Source: Sandaracinobacteroides sp031425455
Lineage (GTDB): Bacteria > Pseudomonadota > Alphaproteobacteria > Sphingomonadales > Sphingomonadaceae
NCBI GenBank assembly: GCA_031425455.1
Contig: JANPJJ010000066.1
Coordinates: forward strand, 1 to 18,637
Reading direction: 5' to 3'
DNA length: 18,637 bases
Each line of letters starts with the position of its first letter. The stretch's first letter is position 1. This document shows positions 1 to 7,267 of the stretch, piece after piece. Below the pieces are notes generated by a model. It was not told the origin of the DNA. It searched no databases and was given only the letters and a program-made list of their open reading frames with translations. Made by a program: the position numbers and the translations under genes.

Positions 1-318
1 CAGGACGAGCTGTTGTGGCTGGAGACCAACGGGCGCGAGCTGAACGGCGTGAGCTTCACCAAGGGCTGTTATACGGGGCAGGAGAATACGGCGCGCATGC
101 ACCACCGCGACAAGCTCAGGAAGCGGCTGCTGCCGGTGCGAACCTCGGGAGACGGCCCGTTGATGGCGGGCGAGCGGGAGGCCGGCACCTGGCGCGGCAC
201 GCGGCACGGCGATCTGCGCATGGCCTTATTCCGGGTTGAATGTCTGCACCAACCGCTCAACAGCGGCGGCGAGCCTGCGCACGTCATCCTCCCGCCGTGG
301 CTGCCTGCCGACGGCTAG
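1..318 (+). CDS. ygfZ: Folate-binding protein YgfZ, C-terminal part (5' end outside window)
   Basis: The reading frame is open from base 1 to the TAG at 316-318, giving the last 105 residues of a protein whose start lies before the window. Near the left edge it carries KGCYTGQE, the signature of YgfZ/GcvT-like tetrahydrofolate-binding proteins. YgfZ supports assembly or repair of iron-sulfur enzymes in the cytosol. After the signature, HHRDKLRKRLLPVR matches the family's usual continuation into the C-terminal barrel. The stop is shared with the convergent gene: bases 315-318 are CTAG, which reads TAG on both strands. The family call rests on the signature and is firm. The exact folate role in this organism is by analogy. 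Confidence 0.9.
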   Translation, partial: QDELLWLETNGRELNGVSFTKGCYTGQENTARMHHRDKLRKRLLPVRTSGDGPLMAGEREAGTWRGTRHGDLRMALFRVECLHQPLNSGGEPAHVILPPWLPADG

Positions 319-1199
319 TCGGTCGCGACTTCCACGATCTTCTCGGCGAGGCCTCCCAGTTCGCCGACCACTTCGGCGATCTTCAGCGTCCGGTGAGCTT
401 CGGCGACGTGCAGGATCTCGATCAGCTTGCCCTTGAAGGTCGCCACGCCCTTGCCCTGTGCGAGCGCGGCCTGGTGCGCCTCGATCAGGCCGCGGGCATG
501 CTCGACTTCTTCCGCCGTCGGTGAGAATAACCTGTTCACCGTTTCGAGCTGGTCCGGGTGGATGCAAGTCTTGCCGTCGAAGCCCAGCTCGACGCTTTGG
601 CGCGTTTCGGCTGCCAAGCCGTCGGCATTGCGAATATCGGTGAACACACCGTCGAATGCGAGGATGCCTGCAGCGCGGGCTGCGAGCACGATCCGGCTGG
701 CGGCATAGAGCAGCGGCAGCCGATCGGCGCCGGGCTTGGCGCGCAGGTCTTTGGTGAGGTCTGCAAAACCCGCGACCAGCCCCTCGATCCCCGGCACATC
801 GGCGATGGCATCGGCCGAGAGGACCGCGCGCGGCGTTTCGATGAGGACCCAGACCGGCTTTCCGCGTGCGAGTTCGACGGCGCGGGCTGCATCTGCCCGG
901 CCATCGACCTTGGGCACCACCAGGACATCGATGGCGGCAGCCGACACGGCGTCGAAGTCGGCGTCGGCCCAGGGCGTGCCAAGCCCGTTCACCCGGATGG
1001 CGATCTCGCGGCCGCCCCAGCCGCCGTCGGCAACTGCCGCGACTGCCGCCCCACGCGCGCTTTCCTTGGCATCCGGCGCCACTGCGTCTTCAAGATCGAT
1101 GACAACGGTGTCGACGGGCAGCGTGCGTGCCTTTTCGATGGCACGGGCGTTGGCGCCTGGAAGATAGAGCACCGAACGGCGCGGGCGATAGTCGATCAT
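315..1199 (-). CDS. HpcH/HpaI aldolase / citrate lyase beta-type CoA ester lyase
   Basis: This 294-residue protein belongs to the CitE/HpcH family, Mg-dependent TIM-barrel enzymes that cleave acyl-CoA esters such as malyl-, methylmalyl- or citramalyl-CoA. The N-terminus SVLYLPGANARAIEKA is the family's substrate-binding start. VIDLEDAV (33-40), the Mg ligand Glu121 in IETPRAVL and Asp147 in AGFADL follow, and FDGVFTDIRNADGL and GKTCIHPDQ are the later conserved blocks. I chose the ATG at 1199 because the open frame upstream (to 1325) runs into the neighbouring gene and has no family similarity. The gene follows the siroheme synthase gene by 16 bases and is probably last in the argH operon. 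The substrate cannot be told from sequence; malyl/citramalyl-CoA lyase-like activity is a guess. Confidence 0.85.
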   Translation of the reverse strand: MIDYRPRRSVLYLPGANARAIEKARTLPVDTVVIDLEDAVAPDAKESARGAAVAAVADGGWGGREIAIRVNGLGTPWADADFDAVSAAAIDVLVVPKVDGRADAARAVELARGKPVWVLIETPRAVLSADAIADVPGIEGLVAGFADLTKDLRAKPGADRLPLLYAASRIVLAARAAGILAFDGVFTDIRNADGLAAETRQSVELGFDGKTCIHPDQLETVNRLFSPTAEEVEHARGLIEAHQAALAQGKGVATFKGKLIEILHVAEAHRTLKIAEVVGELGGLAEKIVEVATD

Positions 1200-1215
1200 G
1201 GCAGGCCCCCCCGGT

Positions 1216-1980
1216 TCAGGCGGTACGAAGCCACACCACCCGGCCCTGCGCGTCTTCGGGCACGGCATCCCCCACCTGCCGCGCCGCGTCGCGCCGCACA
1301 AGCGCCAGAACGGCGGACGGCACACCGGGGGCGTGGATCACGAGATCGGCCTGCGCCATCGCGCGCATCTCGGCTAGCGTCAGCGCGTCGGCACCGGCGG
1401 GGCCGATGGCAATCTCGACAAGGCTGTCGGCCGGCGCTCCGCCGCCGGCCAGTGCCGCGACAATGGCCGAGGCAGGGTCCTCCTGCGGTAGCAGCGGGTC
1501 CAGCGCCGCGCCCGGCGCCAGCACCCTTGCCCAGAAGTCGCGGCGGGCGGGCACGTCCTTATGGATTCCCTCCACAGAGCTGCGCGCCTGCCGTATGGCG
1601 CTCGCCAGCTGGCCCAGTCCCGAAGGCAACAGCACCTCCAACCGTTCCTTCAGAGCTTTCGCCAGGCTCGCCGACGCTCCGCCCGTGCCGACCGCCAGCA
1701 ACACCGGCGTCCGGTCCACGATCGCCGGAACCGTGAAGTCGCAGAGCGCCGGCCGGTCCACCACATTCACAAGCAGGCCCTGCTGCCGCAAGTGGGCGGC
1801 GGCTTCCTCGGCGCCTTCGTCCAGCGCGACGAAGGCAAGACGCACATCGGGTGTCGCAGTGCGGACAACGGTGCCGCCGGCATCCTCCACCAGCCGCGCC
1901 TTGGCGGCCGCCGACTCGCCCTCCCCGACCACCAGCACCGGCTGGCCGGCAATCCGGTGGAACAGCGGCAGCGACTCCAT
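1216..1980 (-). CDS. cysG: Siroheme synthase N-terminal module (precorrin-2 dehydrogenase/ferrochelatase) with a methyltransferase remnant
   Basis: Residues 1-135 match the CysG-N/Met8 module, which oxidises precorrin-2 with NAD and inserts iron to make siroheme, the cofactor of sulfite and nitrite reductases. Visible are MESLPLF, the nucleotide loop VLVVGEGESAAAKARL (15-30), VNVVDRPA with the catalytic-type Asp75, FTVPAIVDR and LLPSGLGQLA. The 254-residue protein continues with LVEIAIGPAGADALTLAEM and ADLVIHAPGVPSAVLALVRRDA (187-234). These resemble only the first strands and helices of the SUMT methyltransferase module of full-length CysG (about 457 residues); the catalytic remainder is absent. 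So it probably lacks uroporphyrinogen methylation, which would need a separate CobA. Its start abuts the galU stop (1981), which suggests coupled translation. Confidence 0.85.
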   Translation of the reverse strand: MESLPLFHRIAGQPVLVVGEGESAAAKARLVEDAGGTVVRTATPDVRLAFVALDEGAEEAAAHLRQQGLLVNVVDRPALCDFTVPAIVDRTPVLLAVGTGGASASLAKALKERLEVLLPSGLGQLASAIRQARSSVEGIHKDVPARRDFWARVLAPGAALDPLLPQEDPASAIVAALAGGGAPADSLVEIAIGPAGADALTLAEMRAMAQADLVIHAPGVPSAVLALVRRDAARQVGDAVPEDAQGRVVWLRTA

Positions 1981-2850
1981 TCAGACATTCCCCTCGATCC
2001 AGCGACGAACCGCCGGGCCGATGTCGGGCCGCTCCAGTGCCAGCGCGATGTTGGCGGTGATGTGCCCGGCCTTGTCGCCGCAATCGTAACGGGCGCCGGC
2101 ATAGGTGTAGGCGTGGAACGGCTGGCGCCCGATCAATTGCGCGAGCGCGTCGGTCAGCTGGATTTCGTTGCCGGCGCCGCGCCTGCCTTCGCCCAGGATA
2201 TCCATGCACTCGGGCTCGATCAAATAGCGTCCGACCGCCGCCAGCCGGGATGGCGCGGTGCCGGCCTTCGGCTTCTCGACGAAGCCGCGCACTTCCGTCA
2301 TCGCCCCGCTCACATCCCCCGGATCGACAATACCATAACGATGGGTCTCCTCCTCGGGGACCTCCACCACGGCGATCACAGTGCCACCAACTTCGTCCCG
2401 CGCGCGGACCATCTGCGCCAGGCAGGGGTCTTCGGGTTGCCAAAGCAGCTCGTCGGGCAGCAGCACCGCGAACGGCTCGTCGCCGGTGATATGTCGCGCG
2501 CACCACACTGCGTGCCCCAGGCCGGCCGGCTCCTGCTGACGCACATAGGCGATCTGCCCCGGCGCCAGGCGGGACGAGTCCAGCACGCGCAGCTCGGCAT
2601 CCTTGCCGCGCTCGCGCAAGATTGTCTCCAGCTCGAAGGCGCTGTCGAAATAATCCTCCAGCGCCGATTTGCCCCGGCCGGTCACGAAGATCATCTGCTC
2701 GATGCCGGCCGCCAGCGCCTCGTCCACCGCATATTGCAGCAACGGCTTGTCGACCACCGGCAGCATTTCCTTGGGCACCGCCTTGGTGGCGGGCAGGAAC
2801 CGGGTGCCCATGCCGCCGACGGGAAAGACTGCCTTGCGAACCGGTTTCAA
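1981..2850 (-). CDS. galU: UTP--glucose-1-phosphate uridylyltransferase GalU
   Basis: This 289-residue cytosolic enzyme makes UDP-glucose from UTP and glucose-1-phosphate for exopolysaccharide, LPS sugars and glycolipids. The nucleotide-binding signature is intact: GGMGTRFLPATK (12-23) then PKEMLPVVDKP (26-36). AVLLPDELL and GFVEKP fit the active site and sugar-binding region, and the length is normal for bacterial GalU. The start codon is TTG (2850-2848). It is supported by an AGGAGG ribosome-binding site six bases upstream and by the family's N-terminus starting exactly there. It lies 19 bases after lysA and ends directly against the siroheme synthase start, so it is an internal operon gene. 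Confidence 0.95.
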   Translation of the reverse strand: MKPVRKAVFPVGGMGTRFLPATKAVPKEMLPVVDKPLLQYAVDEALAAGIEQMIFVTGRGKSALEDYFDSAFELETILRERGKDAELRVLDSSRLAPGQIAYVRQQEPAGLGHAVWCARHITGDEPFAVLLPDELLWQPEDPCLAQMVRARDEVGGTVIAVVEVPEEETHRYGIVDPGDVSGAMTEVRGFVEKPKAGTAPSRLAAVGRYLIEPECMDILGEGRRGAGNEIQLTDALAQLIGRQPFHAYTYAGARYDCGDKAGHITANIALALERPDIGPAVRRWIEGNV

Positions 2851-2869
2851 TGCCGTCCTCCTCGGTTTT

Positions 2870-4129
2870 TCAAAGCCATTCCGGCACCCGGTCCAGCGCG
2901 ACCAGCTCGTCGATCGTCTGGCGCCGCCGGATCACGGCGAACCTGTCCCCATCCACCAGCACCTCCGGCACCAGGGGCCGCGAATTATAGGTGCCGGCCA
3001 TGGTGGCCGCATAAGCGCCGGCCGTCATCAGCGCGACGAGGTCCCCAGGCTCGACCGGGGTGATGGGACGGTCTTCGGCAAACATGTCGCCCGTTTCGCA
3101 GACCGGGCCCACGATGGTGGCCGTCATCCGGCCATCGCGAGGGGAGACGGCCCGAATGTCGTGGTAGACGCCGTACAGCGTGGGGCGGATGAGGTCGTTC
3201 ATCGCCGCATCCAGGATCACGAACTGCCGTGTCGCCCCGGCCTTCACGGCAATCACTTCGCTGACCAGCACCCCGGCATTGCCGGCGATCAGCCGCCCGG
3301 GCTCGAACATCAGGGTAACGCCCCAGCCGGCGGTCACGCGGGCAACCATGGCGCCATAATCATGCGGGGTGGGCGGTGGCGGCAGGCGGGGATCGTAGGG
3401 GATGCCGAGCCCGCCGCCCAGATCGACCCGCTCCACTGGAAGGCCCGCCGTCCGCAGCCGGCCGACCAGCGCTCCGAGCTTGGCATAGGCTGCCTCCAAC
3501 GGCGCCAGATCGAACAGCTGGCTGCCGATATGGGCCGCGACCCCGATCGGGCGCACGCCCGGAAGCCGTGCCGCCTCGGCATAGAGCGCCTCGACCCGGT
3601 CCAGCGGCACGCCGAACTTGTTCTCGGCCTTGCCGGTGGAAATCTTGGCAAGCGTGCCGGCGTCCACGTCCGGGTTCACGCGAATGGCGATTTCGGCAAC
3701 GGCCCCCATGGCAGTGGCAACGGCGGACAGGCGCCGCAGTTCCGCTTCGCTCTCGACGTTCAGTTGCAGGATTCCCGCCTCCAGCGCGGCACCAAGTTCG
3801 CGGTCGGTCTTGCCGACACCCGAGAACAGGATCCGGCCCGGCGGCACCCCGGCCGCCAGTGCCCGTCGCATTTCGCCCTCCGAGACGACGTCGGCGCCCA
3901 GCCCCTCCTGCGCCAGCAGTTTCAGCACGGCGACGTTGGGGTTGGCCTTTACTGCAAAGGCGATCAGCGGCCTACCGAGCGGCGCCAGCGCCGCCGTCAT
4001 GACCCGGGCGTGGCGGCGCAGCGTCGCTGCCGAATAGCAGTAGAAGGGCGTGCCCACGGCAGCGGCGATGTTGGGCAGGGCCACGTCCTCGGCGTGCATC
4101 ACGCCGTCCCGGAGCAGGAAATGGTCCAT
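2870..4129 (-). CDS. lysA: Diaminopimelate decarboxylase LysA
   Basis: This 419-residue PLP enzyme (fold type III, alanine-racemase-like barrel) performs the last step of lysine synthesis, meso-diaminopimelate to L-lysine plus CO2. The PLP lysine is Lys61 in FAVKANPN. Family blocks then follow in order: SEGEMRRAL, HIGSQL, DLGGGLGIPY, the phosphate-binding EPGRLIAGNAGVL and the active-site cysteine region GPVCETGDMF. AYAATMAGTYNSRP is the C-terminal block. The start ATG at 4129 overlaps the lipoprotein stop as TGATG; a longer open frame to 4486 exists, but its extra residues are the shadow of lptM. The argH-lptM-lysA order supports translational coupling. Confidence 0.96.
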   Translation of the reverse strand: MDHFLLRDGVMHAEDVALPNIAAAVGTPFYCYSAATLRRHARVMTAALAPLGRPLIAFAVKANPNVAVLKLLAQEGLGADVVSEGEMRRALAAGVPPGRILFSGVGKTDRELGAALEAGILQLNVESEAELRRLSAVATAMGAVAEIAIRVNPDVDAGTLAKISTGKAENKFGVPLDRVEALYAEAARLPGVRPIGVAAHIGSQLFDLAPLEAAYAKLGALVGRLRTAGLPVERVDLGGGLGIPYDPRLPPPPTPHDYGAMVARVTAGWGVTLMFEPGRLIAGNAGVLVSEVIAVKAGATRQFVILDAAMNDLIRPTLYGVYHDIRAVSPRDGRMTATIVGPVCETGDMFAEDRPITPVEPGDLVALMTAGAYAATMAGTYNSRPLVPEVLVDGDRFAVIRRRQTIDELVALDRVPEWL

Positions 4130-4479
4130 CAGGGCTGTGGGGCAGCTGGCGATCGGGGCGGCTGGAGCGGCGCCGGCGCGTTCGGTTCCTCGCCCGGAAA
4201 CGGCAGTGCACGCACGTCGCGCGTGCCCTCCGGTGGCAGGCTGAACAGGTCGTCCGGCCGTGCCTCCAGCTTGACGGTCAGCTCGTCCACACGGACCGGC
4301 CTGGCATCGGCTGCCACCGTCAGCCCCTGGGCGACCCGATCTCGCTCTGCCGCGCGGGCGTCCTTCTGTTGCTCCCTGGTCAGCGCGGGATCGGCCGGCT
4401 GCAACCGGGTGACGGGGCCCTTGTAGCCGCACCCGGCGAGCAGCAAAGCCCCCGCAAGCAGACCGCGGGTCAGCGCCAT
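4129..4479 (-). CDS. lptM: LptM-like small lipoprotein with extended Pro-rich tail
   Basis: This 116-residue lipoprotein has a short signal peptide ending LLLAGC, so Cys17 would be lipidated. The mature start CGYKGPV matches the CGxKGP pattern of YifL/LptM, the lipoprotein that helps mature the LPS translocon LptD in enterobacteria. Typical LptM is only about 65 residues. Here an additional charged then proline-rich region (about residues 35-116) follows and is of unknown use. The gene overlaps the end of argH by 10 bases and the start of lysA by one base, the position where LptM-like genes usually sit next to lysine genes. The lipoprotein call is firm. An LptM role is inferred from the N-terminal pattern and position. 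Confidence 0.82.
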   Translation of the reverse strand: MALTRGLLAGALLLAGCGYKGPVTRLQPADPALTREQQKDARAAERDRVAQGLTVAADARPVRVDELTVKLEARPDDLFSLPPEGTRDVRALPFPGEEPNAPAPLQPPRSPAAPQP

Positions 4480-5882
4480 GCGACAATCTCCTCCAGCGCC
4501 GCTTGCGCCGCCGCTTTCACCCGCACCGGCGCGGTCCCGCCCGGGCTGGTGCGGCTGGCGACGCTCGCCTCCACGCTCAACACGCCGAACACCCGCTCGT
4601 CGAACCGTGCGTCGATCGCCCGCAACGCCTCCAGTGGCAGGGCGTCGAGCCCGGTGCCGGCCGCTTCGGCGGCCTTGACGGCGCGTCCGGTAAGATGATG
4701 CGCCTCGCGGAACGGTACCCCGGCCTCGCGCACCAGCCAGTCGGCGAGGTCCGTCGCCGTGGAGAAGCCGGACGCCGCCGCAGCGCGCATCCGCTCGGGG
4801 ACGAAGTCGATCGTCTCCATCATCCCGGCCATCGCGGCAAGGCTCAGCTCGAACAGGTCGTGCGCCTCGAACAGGGGTTCCTTGTCGTCCTGCATGTCCT
4901 TGGAATAGGCCAGCGGCAGGCCCTTCATTGTGACCATCAACCCGGTCATCAACCCCAGGATGCGGCCCGAATGACCGCGGACCAGCTCGGCTGCATCCGG
5001 GTTGCGCTTCTGCGGCATGATGGACGAGCCGGTGGACCATTGATCCGGCAGCCGCACCCAGCCGAACGGCTGGCTCGCCCACAGGATCACTTCCTCGGCC
5101 AGGCGCGACAGGTGGAGCGCGCACTGGGTGGCCGACGTCAGATACTCGATCGCGAAATCCCGGTCGGAGACGCTGTCGAGCGAGTTGGCGGTGGGTCCGT
5201 CGAACCCGAGCGCGGTAGCAGTGGCATTGCGGTCGATCGGGAAGCCCGTTCCCGCCAGCGCCGCCGACCCCAGCGGGCAGCTGTTCAGCCGGATGCGGGC
5301 ATTGCTGAACCGGCCATGGTCGCGCTTCAGCATTTCGACATAGGCCATCAGGTGATGGCCGAGCGTAACCGGCTGCGCGACCTGCAGATGGGTGAAGCCC
5401 GGCAGGATCGTGGCGTGATGTTCCAGCGCGCGCCTTGCCAGCACCGTCACCAGCGCTCGGATCGCGGCGAGATGCGCGTCCGTGGCGTCGCGCACCCACA
5501 GCTTGAAGTCGGTGGCGACCTGGTCGTTGCGGCTTCGGGCGGTGTGCAGCCGACCGGCATCCGGGCCAAGGTCGGCGGCGAGGCGCGTTTCCACCGTCAT
5601 GTGGATGTCTTCCAACGCACGGTCGACGGGCACGCCGTTCGCCGCGTAATCGGCCGCAATGGAATCGAGCCCAGCCGCGATTCGGGCCGCCGCGTCGGGC
5701 TCTACGATGCCTTGTGCGCCCAACATCGTCACATGCGCCCGGCTTGCCCGGATGTCCTGTTGCCACAGCCGCTTGTCGAATGGGATCGACGCATTTATCT
5801 CGGCCATCACCGCCGCCGGGCCGCCTTCGAAGCGCCCTCCCCACAGCGCATTTGCGCCCGAGTTTTCGCCGGAGCCTGTCAT
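4470..5882 (-). CDS. argH: Argininosuccinate lyase ArgH
   Basis: This 470-residue enzyme of the fumarase/aspartase superfamily splits argininosuccinate into arginine and fumarate, the last step of arginine synthesis; it acts as a homotetramer in the cytosol. WGGRFEGGP (14-22), EDIHMTVE (91-98) and HTARSRNDQV (113-122) are family blocks. The superfamily signature GSSIMPQKRNPD (285-296) carries the mobile catalytic-serine loop. The length is normal. The start ATG at 5882 is the only good candidate before WGGRF. It overlaps the start codon of the divergent TlpA gene: bases 5880-5883 (CATG) hold both ATGs. It is the first gene of the six-gene minus-strand operon, so its promoter must lie inside the TlpA coding sequence. 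Confidence 0.97.
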   Translation of the reverse strand: MTGSGENSGANALWGGRFEGGPAAVMAEINASIPFDKRLWQQDIRASRAHVTMLGAQGIVEPDAAARIAAGLDSIAADYAANGVPVDRALEDIHMTVETRLAADLGPDAGRLHTARSRNDQVATDFKLWVRDATDAHLAAIRALVTVLARRALEHHATILPGFTHLQVAQPVTLGHHLMAYVEMLKRDHGRFSNARIRLNSCPLGSAALAGTGFPIDRNATATALGFDGPTANSLDSVSDRDFAIEYLTSATQCALHLSRLAEEVILWASQPFGWVRLPDQWSTGSSIMPQKRNPDAAELVRGHSGRILGLMTGLMVTMKGLPLAYSKDMQDDKEPLFEAHDLFELSLAAMAGMMETIDFVPERMRAAAASGFSTATDLADWLVREAGVPFREAHHLTGRAVKAAEAAGTGLDALPLEALRAIDARFDERVFGVLSVEASVASRTSPGGTAPVRVKAAAQAALEEIVAWR

Positions 5883-6447
5883 GAAGCGCCTGTCGTCCTT
5901 CGCCTGTCTGGCCCTGCTGGCGGCCTGCCAGCAGACCGAAGCCCCGTCGAAAGCCCCTAAGACGGATGGACCGGCCTCGCAAGCAGCGACCCCGGCTGCC
6001 AGCTTCGACACCGCGTTCGCCGGCCGGCCCGCGCCCGACCTGTCGCTGGAAACGGGGCCGGAGGGCCGCACCGAGACGGTCGCGGACATCGTGAAGGCCC
6101 ATCCCGGCAAGCCGGTGCTGGTGAACCTGTGGGCCACCTGGTGTGCGCCTTGCCTGAAGGAGCTGCCGACGCTCGATGCCCTGGCCGCCGCGACCCGGGG
6201 CAAGCTGGTCGTGGTGCCGATCAGCCAGGACATGGAAGGCTGGCAGAAGGTATCGCCGGCTTTCACGGCGGCGAAATACCCGAACCTGTCGACCCGACTG
6301 GAAAGCCAGATGCAGTTCGGCTTCCAGTTGAAGGCGAAGGGGCTGCCGCTCACAATTCTCTACGGACCAGACGGGCGCGAGGTCTGGCGCTATGCCGGGG
6401 ACCGGGACTGGAACAGCGCGGAAAGCCGGGCCAGGCTCGGGATCTAG
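5881..6447 (+). CDS. TlpA-family thioredoxin-like lipoprotein
   Basis: This 188-residue protein starts MKRLSSFACLALLAAC, a lipoprotein signal with Cys16 as the lipidation site, so it is probably anchored at the periplasmic side of a membrane. After a low-complexity Ala/Pro/Lys spacer (17-45) comes a thioredoxin fold. VNLWATWCAPCLKELPTL carries the redox cysteines Cys88 and Cys91 (WCAPC), and KGLPLTIL holds the cis-proline loop. The TlpA/ResA class reduces disulfides in exported proteins such as apocytochromes; the partner here is unknown. A GGAG ribosome-binding site at 5871-5874 lies inside the argH coding region and supports the start. The stop TAG (6445-6447) shares CTAG with the convergent SOD gene. 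Confidence 0.92.
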   Translation: MKRLSSFACLALLAACQQTEAPSKAPKTDGPASQAATPAASFDTAFAGRPAPDLSLETGPEGRTETVADIVKAHPGKPVLVNLWATWCAPCLKELPTLDALAAATRGKLVVVPISQDMEGWQKVSPAFTAAKYPNLSTRLESQMQFGFQLKAKGLPLTILYGPDGREVWRYAGDRDWNSAESRARLGI

Positions 6448-7148
6448 CGGTCGTTCTGCGCAAAGAGCTGGTTCACCCGATTCCAGTTCACCACCTGCCA
6501 CCAGGCCGAAAGATAGTCGGCTCGGCGGTTCCTCCAGGTGAGGTAATAGGCGTGCTCCCACACGTCGTTGGCCAGGATCGGTCGGCCCTTCAGCTCGCTC
6601 GCGTCCATCAGGGGATTGTCCTGGTTGGGCGTGGAGCCCACCGCCAGGCTGCCGTCGGGCGCCACCACCAGCCAGCCCCAGCCTGAACCGAACCGGCTGG
6701 CCCCGGCCTGCTGGAACGCCGTCTTGAATGCGTCGAGCGTGCCCCACTTCGCTTCGATCGCCTTGAGCAGCGCCGGCGATGGGGCGCCGCGCTGGCCTTC
6801 TGCCGCCATCAGCAGCCAGAAGAAGCTGTGGTTCCAATGCCCGCCGGCATTGTCGCGCACGGCGGTCGGCAGGGTGCCGGCGCGGGCCAGGATCTGCTCC
6901 AGGCCCAGCCCTTGCAGCTTCGGGTCGGCTACAACCGCCTTGTTGAGACTGTCGACATAGCCCTGGTGGTGCTTGCCATGGTGCAACTCCATCGTCTCAC
7001 GATCGATGACCGGGGCGAGCGCATCTGCGGCGTAGGGCAGCGGAGGGAGGGTGAACTGGGCTTTTTGGGCTTGGGTTGTCGGAGGGGTCTGGGCGAGGGT
7101 GGCCGGCGTTGCGGCCAGGAGGAGGGCTGCGGCGAGGGGTTTCAGCAT
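6444..7148 (-). CDS. Exported Mn-type superoxide dismutase (Fe/Mn family)
   Basis: This 234-residue SOD has an N-terminal signal peptide (MLKPLAAALLLAATPATLA, probable cut after Ala19), so it would act in the periplasm. The four metal ligands are in place: His56 in ELHHGKHH, His107 in GGHWNHSFFW, and Asp195 and His199 in NDVWEHAYYL. Metal-type residues favour manganese: Gly103 stands where iron enzymes have Gln, and Gln176 in NQDNPLMD is the Mn-type glutamine. Metal choice should still be tested, since cambialistic forms exist. A GGAG site precedes the ATG by six bases. It is downstream of the 2-oxoacid dehydrogenase operon but separated by a hairpin and about 120 bases, so it probably has its own promoter; I could not pick one. 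Confidence 0.93.
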   Translation of the reverse strand: MLKPLAAALLLAATPATLAQTPPTTQAQKAQFTLPPLPYAADALAPVIDRETMELHHGKHHQGYVDSLNKAVVADPKLQGLGLEQILARAGTLPTAVRDNAGGHWNHSFFWLLMAAEGQRGAPSPALLKAIEAKWGTLDAFKTAFQQAGASRFGSGWGWLVVAPDGSLAVGSTPNQDNPLMDASELKGRPILANDVWEHAYYLTWRNRRADYLSAWWQVVNWNRVNQLFAQNDR

Positions 7149-7231
7149 GAGGGGCTCCGGATGGTGTAGAGGCTTAACCCGGGCAGGCGTAGGGGGTTCC
7201 TTGTCGGTGGGGCAGCCGGCGAGTCTGCGGA

Positions 7232-7264
7232 CGAGTGCTGCGCACGCGCTCGCAGCCGCACTCG
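7232..7264 (-). terminator. Hairpin after the dehydrogenase operon (possible terminator)
   Basis: CGAGTGC (7232-7238) pairs with GCACTCG (7258-7264), and the inner TGCG (7239-7242) pairs with CGCA (7251-7254). An eight-base loop and a three-base bulge complete it. It begins three bases after the SDR stop codon in transcript direction. No T-run follows, so it may pause polymerase or protect the 3' end rather than act as a classic intrinsic terminator. Confidence 0.45.
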
Positions 7265-7267
7265 GCC

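Noticed and set aside
1200..1325. 42-residue N-terminal extension of the CoA ester lyase
   Set aside because: It would overlap the siroheme synthase coding region and has no family similarity. The family's N-terminus begins at the ATG at 1199.
2669..4426. 585-residue plus-strand open frame opposite lysA
   Set aside because: It is antisense to lysA and lptM, has no recognisable domain, and is rich in His/Arg/Gly as expected from reverse reading of GC-rich codons.
4129..6837. 902-residue minus-strand open frame spanning lptM, argH and the TlpA region
   Set aside because: Only its last 116 residues (LptM-like) resemble a protein. The rest is the out-of-frame shadow of argH and the antisense of the TlpA gene, a usual effect of high GC.
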